In this document: piece after piece, positions 62,921-64,000 of the stretch | Numbering within the stretch: position 1 is the first letter of the stretch | Layout: each line of letters starts with the position of its first letter | NCBI GenBank assembly: GCA_002359215.1 | Contig: DEMN01000012.1 | Location: forward strand, 705,784-769,783 | Direction: 5' to 3' | DNA length: 64,000 nucleotides | Source of the DNA: Flavobacteriales bacterium UBA2669 | GTDB lineage: Bacteria > Bacteroidota > Bacteroidia > Flavobacteriales_E > Vicingaceae | The notes under the pieces: generated by a model | The model's database searches: none | Seen by the model: only the letters and a program-made list of their open reading frames with translations | Told to the model about the DNA's origin: nothing | Program-made: the position numbers and the translations under genes

Positions 62921-64000
62921 TTATCTTATTAAAGTTACGTCACCTTTTTTTGTTACTTTACTACCATCTATAAAAGTAGCTTCGAGGTAATACACAAAAA
63001 CTGCTTTGTTCATATCTTTGCCTCTAAATTTACCATCCCAACCAATATCTAAACTAGTTGTTTCAAATACTTTTTCACCCCATCTGTCATAAACAAAAAA
63101 GTTTAAGTCAGCAACACCTTTACCTCTAACATAAAGTATATCATTGCTGCCATCTCCATTAGGAGAGAATATGTTTGGTACCCAAATTACATTCTCAAAT
63201 TCTATAAATACAGTTACTTGGTCTGAAGCACTACAGCCATTTGAATCTACAACAATTACTGTATAAGTGATTGTTTCTTCAGGTGTACTAGTAGTAGATG
63301 GACAAGTAGGACAGCTTAGCCAAGTTGGAGGTGTCCAAGAATAACTTCCATTAGAACCAGTTGCGTTTAAAATGGTATTATTACCTAAAGTAATGGTAAC
63401 ATTACTTCCAGCATTAACAATTGGTGTTGGATGTACTGTTACTGTATCGGTAATTGTATCAGAACCAAACGAGTTTGAGGCAATTAACTCAATAGAATAA
63501 ACTCCATCAGTTCCAAAACAAATATTAGTTGGGTTTTGGTCGGTAGATGTTGAGGGACTTCCTCCATTAAAGGTCCATAACCAACTTGTTGCAGCTGTAC
63601 TCATATCAGTAAAATCAATACATTCGCCAGCACAAATTTCATTATCTGAGATAGAAAATCCTGCTGTAGGTGTTGTGCAATTGGTTACTGTAATATATGC
63701 GGTCATAGTGCTATCATCACTACCATTAGCATCTGTAACAGTTAATGAAATAGTGTAAGTTCCTGCTGCTGCAAAACAAACATTAGTTGGGTTTTGTTGA
63801 TTTGAAGTTGATGGTGTTCCACCATTAAAAGTCCAACTCCACGCTGTAATTCCTCCTGTAGCTGATGAAGTACTTAAGTCTATGAAATTAATACAATTAC
63901 CCTCGCAGATATTAGTTTGCGAAGCAGAAAAATTAGCAATTGGTTGTGGTAAAGTACAATTGTTTATGTTAATAGACACAGTACTAGTATCAGGACAAGC
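62921..64000 (-). CDS. T9SS type B sorting-domain protein with PKD domains, partial (5' end outside window)
   Basis: The reading frame is open to the right edge, so the N terminus and any signal peptide are not seen. The visible 359 residues hold two similar PKD-like domains (NFSASQTNICEGNCINFIDL and GFSISDNEICAGECIDFTDM, each ending in a T-W-T-F-N-G-G type core), one more Ig-like domain (VNAGSNVTITLGNNTILNAT) and the C-terminal type B sorting domain (WVPNIFSPNGDGSNDILYV, VYDRWGEKVFET, and a Thr-Leu-Ile-Arg end). This is an SprB-type exported adhesin or filament protein. The PorP/SprF gene follows 6 bases later. Confidence 0.9.
   Translation of the reverse strand, partial: ACPDTSTVSININNCTLPQPIANFSASQTNICEGNCINFIDLSTSSATGGITAWSWTFNGGTPSTSNQQNPTNVCFAAAGTYTISLTVTDANGSDDSTMTAYITVTNCTTPTAGFSISDNEICAGECIDFTDMSTAATSWLWTFNGGSPSTSTDQNPTNICFGTDGVYSIELIASNSFGSDTITDTVTVHPTPIVNAGSNVTITLGNNTILNATGSNGSYSWTPPTWLSCPTCPSTTSTPEETITYTVIVVDSNGCSASDQVTVFIEFENVIWVPNIFSPNGDGSNDILYVRGKGVADLNFFVYDRWGEKVFETTSLDIGWDGKFRGKDMNKAVFVYYLEATFIDGSKVTKKGDVTLIR

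Noticed and set aside
1..64000. tRNA or rRNA genes and riboswitches
   Set aside because: Intergenic regions were read on both strands and no cloverleaf, rRNA segment or recognisable riboswitch core was seen; a covariance-model search was not possible.

Overview
The window is about 64 kb of A+T-rich chromosome from a member of Bacteroidota, most likely Flavobacteriales. The evidence is type IX secretion (T9SS) C-terminal sorting domains, a PorP/SprF protein, a T9SS plug protein, gldE beside ssb and mutY, Na+-NQR, short RpoD proteins starting MRQLKIT, two DUF1573 proteins, probable glycine-lipid acyltransferases, almost no Shine-Dalgarno sites, and -7 boxes of the Bacteroidota type TAnnTTTG. 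No rRNA, tRNA, CRISPR array, insertion sequence or prophage was seen; this is core genome with lineage-specific surface genes. Genus-level placement cannot be made from the sequence alone.

Layout. 1-9.1 kb: partial patatin lipase, aminotransferase, DUF1573, cytidine deaminase, a MoaC-MogA fusion converging on a first RpoD-type sigma factor, queE, a lone HsdR-N-type nuclease domain, a small outer-membrane protein and topoisomerase III. 9.1-15.9 kb: HPF/RaiA, gldE, ssb and mutY on the minus strand, and HU, a 29-residue bS22/COX24-like protein and RNase E/G on the plus strand. 16-23 kb: KdsC, an SGNH hydrolase, an aldo/keto reductase, a SRPBCC protein, a 344-bp gap holding an interspersed hairpin repeat, a CDGSH protein and a probable glsA-glsB-GNAT operon. 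23-27.5 kb (minus): DUF1398, a propeller lipoprotein, cysH, a TSUP permease and the T9SS plug protein. 27.7-33.7 kb: complete nqrABCDEF from a good promoter to a terminator. 33.9-38.2 kb: two SpoIIE/PP2C phosphatases with different sensor parts. 38.3-40.9 kb: acidic protein, folD and ffh.

41.2-44.7 kb holds the most unusual object: a 1163-residue outer-membrane beta-barrel protein carrying sixteen C-terminal Cys/His modules. Five modules are duplicated as one 648-bp block, part of which is almost identical between the copies. 44.7-64 kb: TPMT-like methyltransferase, CoA transferase, START-fold protein, secreted LRR protein, second DUF1573, S41 protease, HEAT protein, long-form GAPDH, second RpoD, DUF4442, glycosyltransferase, three surface or periplasmic proteins, an Nramp-like transporter without the usual metal-site motif, a T9SS-secreted esterase, and a PorP/SprF plus type-B sorting-domain pair that runs off the window.

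The genes fit an aerobic or facultative heterotroph with sodium-motive respiration, T9SS-based surface display and probable glycine lipids. The only gene-free stretch above 300 bp is 19402-19745, described as a repeat. Several starts were moved from the longest reading frame to an internal ATG where promoter position, signal peptide, overlap or family conservation supports it.
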